From an uncultured Collinsella sp. (GTDB lineage: Bacteria; Actinomycetota; Coriobacteriia; Coriobacteriales; Coriobacteriaceae), in the NCBI GenBank assembly GCA_902494765.1, contig CABUUK010000029.1, positions 1-28,299 on the forward strand: a stretch of 28,299 bases of DNA. Direction: 5' to 3'. Shown here piece after piece: positions 15,658-23,147 of this stretch. Under the pieces are notes generated by a model. That model did not search any database and was not told the origin of the DNA. It saw only the letters and a list, made by a program, of their open reading frames with translations. Numbering within the stretch: the stretch's first letter is position 1; the number at the start of each line of letters is the position of its first letter. The translations under genes were made by a program, and so were the position numbers.

Positions 15658-16623
15658 CTACGAACGACGCGGCTCGGGAACCACGAGCCTATCGGGGCTC
15701 GCGCCCTCGGCATCCATCAGGCTCACGTAGCGAATCGACGGATCCCCATACATCGCGTAGTAATAATTGCCCGTGCGCGCGCTAAAGCATCCGGTGTAGA
15801 TAGTCTTCTCGAACTTGCCATCGCCCATCCTGGACGCTCCCTCGATCATCACCACGCCCTCGAGCGAGCGGAACATGCGAACGACGTTTTCGGTCTCGCT
15901 CTCCTTTTGCGGGTAATTGGCATTGAGGTACGCCGCCTTTACAAAACGGCTCGGCGAATAGCAATCGCCCGGAATGCCGCGCATGCCGGCACCGGCTCCA
16001 TAGGGCTTGAGCTCGGCGCCACGCCATGTCGCCGTCTGCGGAAAATCGCTTGTGGCGGTGATATAGGTGCGTAGGTTTTCCATATGCCACGGGAAGGCCG
16101 GCTGATTGGCAAGGGTGTCGACCGGATCGTCGTATACATGCAGGCCGTCAGCCATCATCTCGACCACGATGCTGCGCTGGCTGTCGCCGATAATCCAATG
16201 GAGCAGTGACACGCCCAGCCCCTCTCCGGCAGATTTGGCGACAATCACCGTGTCGCGCAGCGCGGCCTCGACCTCATCGACCGTCGAGAACGTCGCTGCC
16301 ACCCACAGGGGAAACTCATAGGCCGCGATATTGGTCTTGCCGTCGACAGGGCCCTCGGCATACTCGGCATAGCCGGGAAAGTTGAGCCCCGCCACAGCCA
16401 GACCCGCATCGTTGCCGCAATCGAAGAACATAGGGTAGTTCCTGTAATCGATGCACATACCGATCACCGCGTGCGCCGCTGTCGCGTCGTCGATAAACGA
16501 ATACGGAATGTGAAACCCGCGCGGCATCACGCGAACCTGTTGGCCGTAGTCAAAGCTCCAGTCGAGATTGCGGCCCAGATACATGTGGCCAGAATTATCG
16601 GTAAATCGAATACTCGTACACAT
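15658..16623 (-). CDS. bsh: choloylglycine hydrolase family, probable bile salt hydrolase
   Basis: The 321-residue protein is an Ntn-hydrolase of the bile salt hydrolase/penicillin acylase family. Met1-Cys2 exposes the nucleophilic Cys after Met removal. Other active-site residues are in place: Arg18 and Asp21 in GRNLDW, Asn81 in GLNFPG, Asn173 in LANQP and Arg226 in SPSRFVKAAY. These match bile salt hydrolases well, which remove glycine or taurine from bile acids; penicillin V acylase or N-acyl homoserine lactone activity is possible in the family. No signal peptide, as usual for the intracellular enzymes. AGGAGG stands before the ATG at 16623, which is the correct start because Cys must be residue 2; the frame stays open to 16686. 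A terminator upstream separates it from the deformylase-like gene. Confidence 0.9.
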   Translation of the reverse strand: MCTSIRFTDNSGHMYLGRNLDWSFDYGQQVRVMPRGFHIPYSFIDDATAAHAVIGMCIDYRNYPMFFDCGNDAGLAVAGLNFPGYAEYAEGPVDGKTNIAAYEFPLWVAATFSTVDEVEAALRDTVIVAKSAGEGLGVSLLHWIIGDSQRSIVVEMMADGLHVYDDPVDTLANQPAFPWHMENLRTYITATSDFPQTATWRGAELKPYGAGAGMRGIPGDCYSPSRFVKAAYLNANYPQKESETENVVRMFRSLEGVVMIEGASRMGDGKFEKTIYTGCFSARTGNYYYAMYGDPSIRYVSLMDAEGASPDRLVVPEPRRS

Positions 16624-16690
16624 AGCGCCTCCTAGCTTTACGTTCTTGCTAATTTCATTGTCTCCAAACAAAAAGGCGCTAAACACAAAA

Positions 16691-16722
16691 GCCCGGACAT
16701 GACAACAATGTCATGCCCGGGC
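16691..16722 (-). terminator. terminator downstream of the deformylase-like gene
   Basis: The 14-base arms 16691-16704 and 16709-16722 (GCCCGG, one mismatch, CATGACA against its complement) enclose ACAA. On the minus strand the stem is followed by TTTTGTGTTT. It should end transcripts of the deformylase-like gene before the bile salt hydrolase gene. Confidence 0.85.
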
Positions 16723-16754
16723 CAAAAGAGACGAAGTGCGGTGCTTTGGTCCCC

Positions 16755-17174
16755 TTAGACCAACTTTCCAAGACAGTGATCGATCATATGCTGGATCATC
16801 TGTGCCTCAAAGCCCGCGTAGTCGCGGCGGCACTCCTTCATCTTGCCGTCGACAATCTGGTCAAAGGCAACCTTGCACTTGATATAGCGCGTGGACTTGG
16901 TGACCTCCTCGTACGTCAGGCAGCTCTCCTCCATCTTGCTGGCACCCAGGCCAAACACCAGACGGGGGTTGTAGAGCACATGGGGCTCGCCGGCGTCGTC
17001 CAGATAGACGCAGACCTTCTTGGTGACGCCGATCTGGTTGGCGGCAAGGCAGCCGGCATCGTCGAGCGACTTGATGGTATCGATCAGGTCCTGTGCCACC
17101 GACTCGTCCTCGACGGTCGCGACCTCGCAACGCTGGGACAGAATAGCCTCGTCGTGGCAGAGCTCTTTAATCAT
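16755..17174 (-). CDS. peptide deformylase-like protein lacking the catalytic Glu
   Basis: The 139-residue protein follows the deformylase layout: CLAANQIG (42-49) with the motif 1 Gln, ESCLT (83-87) with metal ligand Cys85, and QHMIDH (128-133) in place of the usual QHEIDH. The three metal ligands (Cys85, His129, His133) are kept, but the catalytic Glu is Met130, and EGCLS has become ESCLT. It can probably bind metal but not deformylate normally; a binding, sensing or different hydrolytic role is possible. GGAGG overlaps the upstream ATG at 17186 and sits five bases before the ATG at 17174, so the second is the likely start. It is a monocistronic gene with its own terminator. The intact paralogue is at 2817-3227. 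Confidence 0.82.
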   Translation of the reverse strand: MIKELCHDEAILSQRCEVATVEDESVAQDLIDTIKSLDDAGCLAANQIGVTKKVCVYLDDAGEPHVLYNPRLVFGLGASKMEESCLTYEEVTKSTRYIKCKVAFDQIVDGKMKECRRDYAGFEAQMIQHMIDHCLGKLV

Positions 17175-17266
17175 ACGTTCCTCCATAGGGGTCGTTGTAA
17201 CTGCTTAAGTATACGGTACCCACACATTTTCATGCGAAAAATACCGTCCGTCTGCTACAAAGCGCC

Positions 17267-17293
17267 GAACATCAACATGCGAGGAACATCAAC
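17267..17293. promoter_or_regulatory. direct repeat GAACATCAAC in the purine permease leader
   Basis: GAACATCAAC occurs at 17267-17276 and 17284-17293, 17 bases apart, about 75-100 bases before the NCS2 start. The first copy is preceded by CC, giving CCGAACAT, which resembles the PurBox bound by PurR in Firmicutes. PurBoxes are usually inverted, not direct, so this is only a candidate. Confidence 0.3.
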
Positions 17294-17367
17294 CTTTCAA
17301 AGGCGATATAGTAGTTGAGTTCGTGTCAATCGGCCTAAACTCGGGGCCGAACAAGGAAAGGGTATGC

Positions 17368-18678
17368 ATGGACGAACTTTTTCACGTCAGTGAGCGCAAG
17401 TCCACAATCGGGACCGAACTTCGCGCTGGACTGACAACATTCCTGGCGATGGCCTACATCATCGCCGTCAACCCTGCGGTGCTCTCGGGCGCCGGCATCG
17501 ATGCGGGAGCGCTCGCCTGCGCCACCTGCCTGGGCGCCGGCATCATGACCATCTGCATGGGCATCTTCGCCAACCGCCCGCTCGCCTGCGCGTCGGGCTT
17601 AGGCGTCAACGCGATGATCGCTGGAATCACCACCACCGTCTGCGGCGGTGACTGGCACGTGGCCATGAGCGTCATCTTCCTTGAGGGCGTCGTCATCTTG
17701 CTGCTCGTGCTTTGTGGCCTGCGCGAGGCCATCATGGACGCCATCCCGGTTGTCCTGCGTCACGCCATCTCGGTGGGTCTGGGCCTGTTCATCGCCATGA
17801 TTGGCCTGTGCGATGCCGGCATTATCACCGCTGGCGCCGGTACACTCGTCGGTCTGGGCGACATCACCTCCCCCACCTTCATCGTCGGCATCATCTCCAT
17901 CCTGGTGACAGTCGCCCTCGCCTGCCGCAACGTCCCCGGCTCGCTGCTCATCGGCATCGTCGTCGCCGTCATCGCCGGTATCCCCCTAGGTGTGACCCAG
18001 GCTCCGACCGGTATCATCGCCCCGCTCGATTTCTCGAGCATCGGTGGCCCCATCGCCGACGCCGGCGGCGTGCCTGCCATCGTCAAGGTCCTTACCGACC
18101 CCGCGCTCCTCGTCATCTCGTTCTCGCTGCTCATGAGTGACTTCTTCGACACCATGGGCACCGCGATGGCCGTGGCCAAGCAGGGCGAGTTCCTCACCGA
18201 CGACGGCAACGTCGAGAATATCAAGGAGATTCTGATCGTCGACTCCGCCGCCGCCGCTGTGGGCGGTTTCATGGGCGTCTCCTCCATCACCACCTTCGTC
18301 GAGTCCACCTCTGGTGCTGCCGACGGTGGCCGCACGGGCCTCACCTCCGTCACCACCGGCGTGCTGTTCATTCTCGCCGCGTTCTTCTCCCCCATCGTCA
18401 CCATCGTTTCCAGCGCCGCCACCTGCGGTGCTCTGGTCTACGTCGGCTACCTCATGATGAGCGAGGCCTCCGAGATTGACTGGTCCGACGTGTCGCAGGG
18501 TTTCCCGGCGTTCATGATTGTCGCCGGCGTGCCCTTCACCTACTCCATCTCTGCCGGCATCGGTCTGGGCTTTATCGCCTACGTAGTCGTCGCGCTCTTT
18601 AAGGGCGAGGCTTCCAAGATCAAGCCGCTCATGTGGATCGCAGCCCTCGCCTTCCTCGTCTACTTCTTTGTAGCGTAG
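17368..18678 (+). CDS. NCS2-family purine permease, AzgA-like (guanine/hypoxanthine)
   Basis: The 436-residue protein begins SERKSTIGTELRAGLTTFLAMAYIIAVNP, the usual start of AzgA-like transporters, and has about 12-14 hydrophobic segments. MSDFFDTMGTAMAVAKQGEF and the later GVSSITTFVESTSGA region are hallmark NCS2 loops that contribute to substrate binding. AzgA members carry guanine, hypoxanthine or adenine with protons. The ATG at 17368 is preferred because AGGAAAGGG precedes it; the frame opens at a GTG at 17323. A direct repeat resembling half of a purine operator lies upstream. I see no purine riboswitch. A terminator follows. Confidence 0.92.
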   Translation: MDELFHVSERKSTIGTELRAGLTTFLAMAYIIAVNPAVLSGAGIDAGALACATCLGAGIMTICMGIFANRPLACASGLGVNAMIAGITTTVCGGDWHVAMSVIFLEGVVILLLVLCGLREAIMDAIPVVLRHAISVGLGLFIAMIGLCDAGIITAGAGTLVGLGDITSPTFIVGIISILVTVALACRNVPGSLLIGIVVAVIAGIPLGVTQAPTGIIAPLDFSSIGGPIADAGGVPAIVKVLTDPALLVISFSLLMSDFFDTMGTAMAVAKQGEFLTDDGNVENIKEILIVDSAAAAVGGFMGVSSITTFVESTSGAADGGRTGLTSVTTGVLFILAAFFSPIVTIVSSAATCGALVYVGYLMMSEASEIDWSDVSQGFPAFMIVAGVPFTYSISAGIGLGFIAYVVVALFKGEASKIKPLMWIAALAFLVYFFVA

Positions 18679-18705
18679 CGGCATAGCCTGCTAAAGCAAA
18701 ACAAC

Positions 18706-18740
18706 AAGGCGCGGAATCGCATCGAGCGGCTCCGCGCCTT
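18706..18740 (+). terminator. terminator downstream of the purine permease gene
   Basis: AAGGCGCGGA (18706-18715) pairs with TCCGCGCCTT (18731-18740), 15-base loop, followed by TCTTTTAGC on the plus strand. Confidence 0.85.
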
Positions 18741-18767
18741 TCTTTTAGCGTCTACCCCCGTGCCAGC

Positions 18768-19481
18768 GTGCGACAATTGAGGCTGTCAATATCACAACAC
18801 CGAGAGAAGCCTGCCTTGGAAGCGCATCATAAGCAGATAACCGTTTATTCAGAGTGTGTGGAAGGCGCGCCCGTCATCTACCTCCCCGTGGTTATGGGCG
18901 ACGGTAGTGAAGTCTACGAGCGCTGCCGAGAGCTCGACTGCCCGCCATTCACCCTTGTCGCCATTGGAGGGCTCGATTGGAATCGCGAGCTGAGCCCCTG
19001 GGAATGTGAGGGAACTATACGAGATGCCGAGTCCTTTGGCGGACAGGCGTCTGAGTTTCTCGATGAACTGCTGAATCAGATAATCCCAGAGGCCGAATCA
19101 TCACTTCCCTGCCCGCCCACCTGGCGCGGCATTGCCGGCTACTCGTTGGCGGGTCTTTTTTCCCTGTGGGCACTTTGGCAAACAGATGTCTTTGAGCGCG
19201 CAGCGAGTGCATCGGGGTCGTTATGGTTCCCCGGCTTTATCGACTACGCGCGCGAGCGCACGATGACAGCCACGCCCGACGCCGCCTATCTGTCGCTCGG
19301 TAAAAAGGAAACCAAGACGCCCAACCGCATGATGCGGCACGTACTCGACGATACGCGCGCGATGGAAGAGCTGTTTATCGAGCATGACATTCCAACAACG
19401 CTGGAGCTCAACCCCGGCAACCACTTTGCCCAAACTGACCTGCGCATGGCGCGCGGCATCCACTGGATACTGACGCATTAA
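18768..19481 (+). CDS. alpha/beta-hydrolase, esterase-D/IroE-like
   Basis: The protein (237 residues from the GTG at 18768) shows an alpha/beta-hydrolase core. GYSLAGLFSLWAL at about 124-136 is the nucleophile elbow with Ser126, and PGNHFAQT near 216-223 supplies the likely catalytic His219. FERAASASGSLWFPGF and the early GAPVIYLPVVMGDG fit the esterase-D-like family that includes IroE-type siderophore esterases. The substrate is unknown. No clear ribosome site precedes the GTG; a TTG at 18816 with GAGAGAAG upstream is a possible alternative and would shorten the protein by 16 residues, outside the fold. It stands alone between two terminators. Confidence 0.78.
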   Translation: MRQLRLSISQHREKPALEAHHKQITVYSECVEGAPVIYLPVVMGDGSEVYERCRELDCPPFTLVAIGGLDWNRELSPWECEGTIRDAESFGGQASEFLDELLNQIIPEAESSLPCPPTWRGIAGYSLAGLFSLWALWQTDVFERAASASGSLWFPGFIDYARERTMTATPDAAYLSLGKKETKTPNRMMRHVLDDTRAMEELFIEHDIPTTLELNPGNHFAQTDLRMARGIHWILTH

Positions 19482-19520
19482 AAATGGCGTCCACGCGTAC
19501 ATACGCATGGACGCCATTTT
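19481..19520. terminator. bidirectional terminator after the esterase gene
   Basis: AAAATGGCGTCCA (19481-19493) pairs with TGGACGCCATTTT (19508-19520), with inner GCGT/ACGC pairing. A-tract and T-tract flank it, so it can work from both sides. Confidence 0.88.
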
Positions 19521-19542
19521 TTGATTTAGCTGAACACAACTA

Positions 19543-19596
19543 CTATTCGACAGTCTCCTCGAGTTCAGATACGGCGGGCGTCGAGGATTGGGACAT
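19543..19596 (-). CDS. candidate small ORF, 17 residues, unknown
   Basis: Between the methionine synthase-like gene and the bidirectional terminator, an ATG (19594-19596) follows AAGGA at good spacing and opens a 17-codon frame, MSQSSTPAVSELEETVE, ending in TAG. The ribosome site is as good as those of the large genes, and the terminator follows 22 bases on. No homology is recognised. It could be a genuine small protein, a remnant of a larger gene, or chance. Confidence 0.3.
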   Translation of the reverse strand: MSQSSTPAVSELEETVE

Positions 19597-19719
19597 GGAA
19601 GTCCTTTCATGATGGAAGGGCGATCGGGCATATCGGATAACCTGCCCGAACGATACGATCCGAACCATTGTACGCGATACGCCATGTCTCGCACGCGCCG
19701 TCACCTGCAAACACTAGCG

Positions 19720-20853
19720 CTATTTCCAAACGCGCTCGGCAATGCGCTTGACCAGCGCGATCTTTGCCCATTGCTCATCCTCGGTCAGCTTGTTGCCAAT
19801 CTCGCAGCTGGCAAAGCCGCACTGAGGCGACAGATACAGGTTCTCGAGCGGCACGTACTTTGCGGCTTCACGGATGCGCTCGACGATAACATCCTCGTTC
19901 TCGAGCTCTGCCGCCTTGGTGGTTACCAAGCCCAGCACGACCTTCTTGCCCGGGGCAACGTACTTGAGCGGCTCAAAACCGCCGGCGCGCGGCGTATCGA
20001 ACTCCAGGTAAAATGCATCGACATCCTCGTTTGCGAACAGGTACGGCGCGATGGGGTCATAGCCGCCCTCGAAGGCATAGGTGGAGTGGTAGTTGCCGCG
20101 GCACACATGCGTGTTGATGACCAGATCGTCGGGCTTGTCCGCGATGGCGGCATTGTTGAGCGCCACGCCCAGCTCGCTTACCTTTTGCAGGTCGACCGGG
20201 CTCATGCCGGTTTTGGCGACAAAATCGGTGTCGCAGTAGATGCCCCAGGTGCAGTCATCAAACTGGATGTTGCGGCAGCCTGCTGCGTACAGGTCGGCGA
20301 TCACCGTGCGATAAGCGGCTGCGATGGCGTCGGCAAGTTCCTCATCGGTCTTATAGACAGCGCGCAGGCTCTCCTGCTGGCCGTCGCAGCGGTCGAGCGT
20401 GACTTCGGAGAACGTCTGGATCGGCGCCGGAATGGTTTGCCGCGCGACCTGGCCCTCCCCCTCGAGCGCCTTGACAAATTTAAAGTGCTCGACGAACGGA
20501 TGGTTCTCGCCGCTAATGGGGCCGGTTACCGCGGCGGTGTCGGCTGTGGTTTCCTCGTCGTGGAACATATAGCCCGTACGCGAGGTACGGCGTTCAATGC
20601 CGTTGAGCCCCCACATAAAATCGAGGTGCCAGTAACTGCGGCGAAACTCGCCATCGGTAATCACCTGCAGGCCAGCGGACTTTTGCTTGTCCACCAGGTC
20701 GCGAATGGCCTCATCCTCGACGGCCTTAAGGCCGGCGGCGTCGAGTGTGCCCGCAGCATAGGCGGCACGGGCGTCCTTTACGGCCTGTGGACGAAGAAAG
20801 CTGCCGACGATATCGGCGCGAAACGGCGCGTTCAGCGTGGTTAAAGCACTCAT
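19720..20853 (-). CDS. cobalamin-independent methionine synthase-like protein (YxjG/YxjH type)
   Basis: The 377-residue protein corresponds to the C-terminal catalytic half of MetE. ADIVGSFLRP opens the barrel, QFDDCTWG (about 197-204) is the substrate-binding strand, and the zinc ligands are His249 and Cys251 in INTHVCRGN, Glu284 in LEFD and Cys345 in SPQCGF. It should transfer a methyl group to homocysteine or a related thiol. Lacking the N-terminal half of MetE, it may use another methyl donor, as suggested for YxjG-type proteins. GGGAG precedes the ATG at 20853; the frame is open to 20871. A LysR gene lies 155 bases upstream on the same strand, with two palindromes in the gap. Confidence 0.88.
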   Translation of the reverse strand: MSALTTLNAPFRADIVGSFLRPQAVKDARAAYAAGTLDAAGLKAVEDEAIRDLVDKQKSAGLQVITDGEFRRSYWHLDFMWGLNGIERRTSRTGYMFHDEETTADTAAVTGPISGENHPFVEHFKFVKALEGEGQVARQTIPAPIQTFSEVTLDRCDGQQESLRAVYKTDEELADAIAAAYRTVIADLYAAGCRNIQFDDCTWGIYCDTDFVAKTGMSPVDLQKVSELGVALNNAAIADKPDDLVINTHVCRGNYHSTYAFEGGYDPIAPYLFANEDVDAFYLEFDTPRAGGFEPLKYVAPGKKVVLGLVTTKAAELENEDVIVERIREAAKYVPLENLYLSPQCGFASCEIGNKLTEDEQWAKIALVKRIAERVWK

Positions 20854-20893
20854 AGATATCTCCCTTTGCATTGGTTGCTTTACTGGGACAAAG

Positions 20894-20907
20894 TATGAGC
20901 GCTCATA
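20894..20907. promoter_or_regulatory. 14-bp palindrome upstream of the methionine synthase-like gene
   Basis: TATGAGCGCTCATA is a perfect 14-bp palindrome 41 bases before the start codon. Candidate operator. Confidence 0.45.
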
Positions 20908-20939
20908 TAGCCATCGTAAAATATACGTTTATAACAGTT

Positions 20940-20962
20940 TGATATAGATGCTTCCTATATCA
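20940..20962. promoter_or_regulatory. LysR-box-like inverted repeat upstream of the methionine synthase-like gene
   Basis: TGATATAG (20940-20947) and CTATATCA (20955-20962) form a perfect 8-bp inverted repeat with a seven-base spacer. Its place in the gap between a LysR gene and a methionine-related gene fits a LysR activator site. Confidence 0.5.
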
Positions 20963-21008
20963 GTTGGGACTGCCATGAAGAGATTTGACCTGTACAGGAC
21001 GCAGCAGT

Positions 21009-21905
21009 CTAGATATGCTGACGGATCGCGTCGATATAGGCTTGGCCATAGCGCGTGAGCGTCGTGTTTTTGCGCGTGATGATACCAATCTCCATGTACT
21101 CGTCCACATCGAGCGGAATGGAGATAATACCTGGACCGTTGAGCTCGTGGCTGATCACGCCCGAACACACCGTGTAGCCGTTGAGGCCCATGGCCAGGTT
21201 GAACAGTGTCGCACGGTCACGCACGCGGATATTCTTGCGGCGCTCAAAGGTCGAGGTCAGTTCCTCGGAATAGTAGAACGAGTTATAACTGCCCTGCTCA
21301 TAGGACAAGAACGGGTAGTCTTCCAAGTCCTCGAGCGTCACGCTGGCGCAGGCCGCCAGTGGATGGTCGGCGCATACAAAGACATGCGGCGCGGCGCAGA
21401 AGAGTCCCTCGAATACGAGCTCGTTGGCGGCGAACATGCGCTCGATAACCTCGCGGTTATGCTCGGATAAGTACAGGATGCCCAGTTCGCTTTTCATATG
21501 CGCGACGTCCTCGATAATCTCGTGAGTCTGCTCCTCGCGCAGGGTAAAGTCGTAGCGCGCGGCATCGAACTCGCGGATCACGTCAACAAACGCGTTAACG
21601 GCAAAGGAATAATGCTGGCAGCTCACACTAAAGTGCGGCACCTGCTCGGACGCGCCCTTGTACTTGCCTTCGAGCAGATCGGCCTGGTCGAGCACCTGGC
21701 GCGCGTAGCCCAAGAAGGTCTCGCCCTCCTCGGACACAATGACACCCTTGTTGGTGCGCTCAAAGATATGCACACCCATCTCGTTTTCGAGATCGCGGAT
21801 CGATGCGGTAATCGAAGGCTGCGACACAAAGAGCCGGCGCGAGGCCTCGGTAATGCTGCCGCATTCGGCAACTTTGACGACATATCTGAGCTGCTGAAGC
21901 TTCAT
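21009..21905 (-). CDS. LysR-family regulator, likely of the adjacent methionine gene
   Basis: The 298-residue protein has a canonical LysR winged helix (MKLQQLRYVVKVAECGSI..., then RLFVSQPSITASIRDLENEM), followed by a linker helix and an effector domain starting near HFSVSCQHYS. Its N-terminus resembles the CysL/CysB-like branch, which often handles sulfur metabolism. GGGAG before the ATG overlaps the stop codon of the upstream HAD gene, only ten bases away, so the two are probably translated as one operon. Downstream on the same strand is the methionine synthase-like gene, with LysR-type palindromes before it, which suggests control of that gene. Ligand unknown. Confidence 0.88.
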   Translation of the reverse strand: MKLQQLRYVVKVAECGSITEASRRLFVSQPSITASIRDLENEMGVHIFERTNKGVIVSEEGETFLGYARQVLDQADLLEGKYKGASEQVPHFSVSCQHYSFAVNAFVDVIREFDAARYDFTLREEQTHEIIEDVAHMKSELGILYLSEHNREVIERMFAANELVFEGLFCAAPHVFVCADHPLAACASVTLEDLEDYPFLSYEQGSYNSFYYSEELTSTFERRKNIRVRDRATLFNLAMGLNGYTVCSGVISHELNGPGIISIPLDVDEYMEIGIITRKNTTLTRYGQAYIDAIRQHI

Positions 21906-21915
21906 AGCTTTCTCC

Positions 21916-22824
21916 CTAGACGTTCGTGACGTCGAAACCTGTCACATCCATCTGACGCATAAACGGCGGCATTTCCCCCGTCGCAGCGCAGGCGGCAATC
22001 TGATGCAGAGCCCCGGCGACCGCATCGTCTGCCGCAGCGCCGATATGCCAGCGCGCGGCAGCCGTGACAGCCTCGTTGGCATTGGCGACTGCAACGGAGT
22101 TGGGGACGGCACCGATCATGGGCAGATCGTTATCGGAATCGCCAAATACGGCCACCTCATCGGGCGTCAGGTCCAAAGCGCGCGCCAACTCCAGCGCAGC
22201 GCAACCCTTGTCCCAACCTGCTGGAAGGATGTCAAACAGGCGCACTCGGTTGTTGGGAAACACAAGCGAGAGTTCCGGCACCTCAACGGCAACGCGCTCG
22301 CGTAGCTCCGCGAGCTCCTCACGCGAACGGGCACTCCAGATATTCGCCTTGAACACCGGCGCGTCGTCGACAACAGGACGGCACGGGGCCTCTTCGCCTT
22401 TGAGCCATGCGTTGCCGCCCGACTCCATGGCGCGACGAACGCGCTCGGGATCACTCGTCACGCAATAGGCATCGTTGCCCCAAAAGTCATCGCCCAGGCT
22501 ATAGACTTTTAAAAATGTATCGTCGGTCTCTTGCTCCAGATAGTCGGCCAAACGCATCAGAGCATCGTTGTCGATTGCGTGCGAGGCGACTACTTCGCCG
22601 CCGACAAACATCACCTGGCCGTTACAGAACGCGCCAATCGAAAAACACTCGGAACGATTTTTGAACATCCAGCCCATCGCGGACGGCTGACGACCCGAAA
22701 CCGGACCAAAGTGCAGACCCGCCGCTTGCATGGCATGAATACCCTCGATGGCGTAGTCGCTGGCGCCGTCATGCCCGGCTGGAATCAGCGTATCGTCCAT
22801 ATCGGTCAGCACAAGTTTGATCAT
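21916..22824 (-). CDS. HAD-superfamily Cof-type hydrolase
   Basis: The 302-residue protein starts with the HAD motif I, TDMDDTLIP (Asp8, Asp10). GPVSGRQ is motif II, the Lys in GWDKGCA is motif III, and FGDSDNDLPM is motif IV. The large cap between them marks the Cof-type (IIB) class of sugar-phosphate or nucleotide phosphatases. The substrate is not readable. GGGAG precedes the ATG. It is the first gene of a minus-strand pair with the LysR gene, and is divergent from the thiamine operon; a long inverted repeat lies in the gap. Confidence 0.88.
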   Translation of the reverse strand: MIKLVLTDMDDTLIPAGHDGASDYAIEGIHAMQAAGLHFGPVSGRQPSAMGWMFKNRSECFSIGAFCNGQVMFVGGEVVASHAIDNDALMRLADYLEQETDDTFLKVYSLGDDFWGNDAYCVTSDPERVRRAMESGGNAWLKGEEAPCRPVVDDAPVFKANIWSARSREELAELRERVAVEVPELSLVFPNNRVRLFDILPAGWDKGCAALELARALDLTPDEVAVFGDSDNDLPMIGAVPNSVAVANANEAVTAAARWHIGAAADDAVAGALHQIAACAATGEMPPFMRQMDVTGFDVTNV

Positions 22825-22862
22825 AGAGTCTCCCAGTCATTTTCACCGTAACCATTGTAACG

Positions 22863-22964
22863 ACCTGCCAATAAGGGACAGGTTTATTTTGGCAGGTTTT
22901 ATCTGGGAAAACGCAAAGTCCCAGTTGCCACCTGCCAAAATAAACCTGTCCCTTTTTGGCAGGT
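22863..22964. repeat. 102-bp nested inverted repeat upstream of the TPP riboswitch
   Basis: Two 35-base arms (22863-22897 and 22930-22964) are reverse complements with a single mismatch. Each arm is itself bounded by ACCTGCCA and TGGCAGGT, and the loop contains CTGGGA (22903-22908) and TCCCAG, which pair again. The whole can form one long cruciform or two smaller hairpins. It sits between divergent HAD and thiM genes. A 15-base piece (GCCACCTGCCAAAAT) recurs at 3228-3242. It looks like a REP-like or MITE-like dispersed element, or a hairpin that insulates the divergent promoters. Confidence 0.8.
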
Positions 22965-22991
22965 GCGTTAGTATAGGGAACAACAGATTCG

Positions 22992-23083
22992 ATGCGGGAG
23001 TGCCGGCGGTGCAAACCACAAGGCTGAGAGGGCATGGGGCCCAATCCTTTGAACCTGTCAGTTAATGCTGGCGTAGGGAGCAT
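22992..23083 (+). promoter_or_regulatory. TPP riboswitch (THI element)
   Basis: The conserved thi-box parts are in order: GGCTGAGAGGG at 23022-23032, the pyrimidine-sensing CTGAGA core, CCTTTGAACCTGTCAGTTAATGC region from about 23047, and GGCGTAGGGAGCAT at 23070-23083. ATGC (22992-22995) pairs with GCAT (23080-23083) as the base of P1. It precedes thiM and is followed at once by an intrinsic terminator, so thiamine pyrophosphate should switch off transcription. Confidence 0.93.
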
Positions 23084-23095
23084 GCCGCCTTTACA

Positions 23096-23125
23096 GGGGC
23101 GCTGTCTATGCACAGCGCCCCTTTT
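23096..23125 (+). terminator. riboswitch-controlled terminator before thiM
   Basis: GGGGCGCTGT (23096-23105) pairs perfectly with ACAGCGCCCC (23112-23121), with a six-base loop and TTTT following. It lies 12 bases after the aptamer and 23 before the start of thiM, so it is the expression platform. Confidence 0.9.
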
Positions 23126-23147
23126 CTATGCCAAGGAGGCATGTGCA

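Noticed and set aside
17187..17367. Purine riboswitch before the NCS2 permease
   Set aside because: The conserved loop sequences and P1 pairing of the purine aptamer are not found.
19588..20844. A long plus-strand frame opposite the methionine synthase-like gene
   Set aside because: Antisense shadow; the minus-strand gene has all zinc ligands and a ribosome site.
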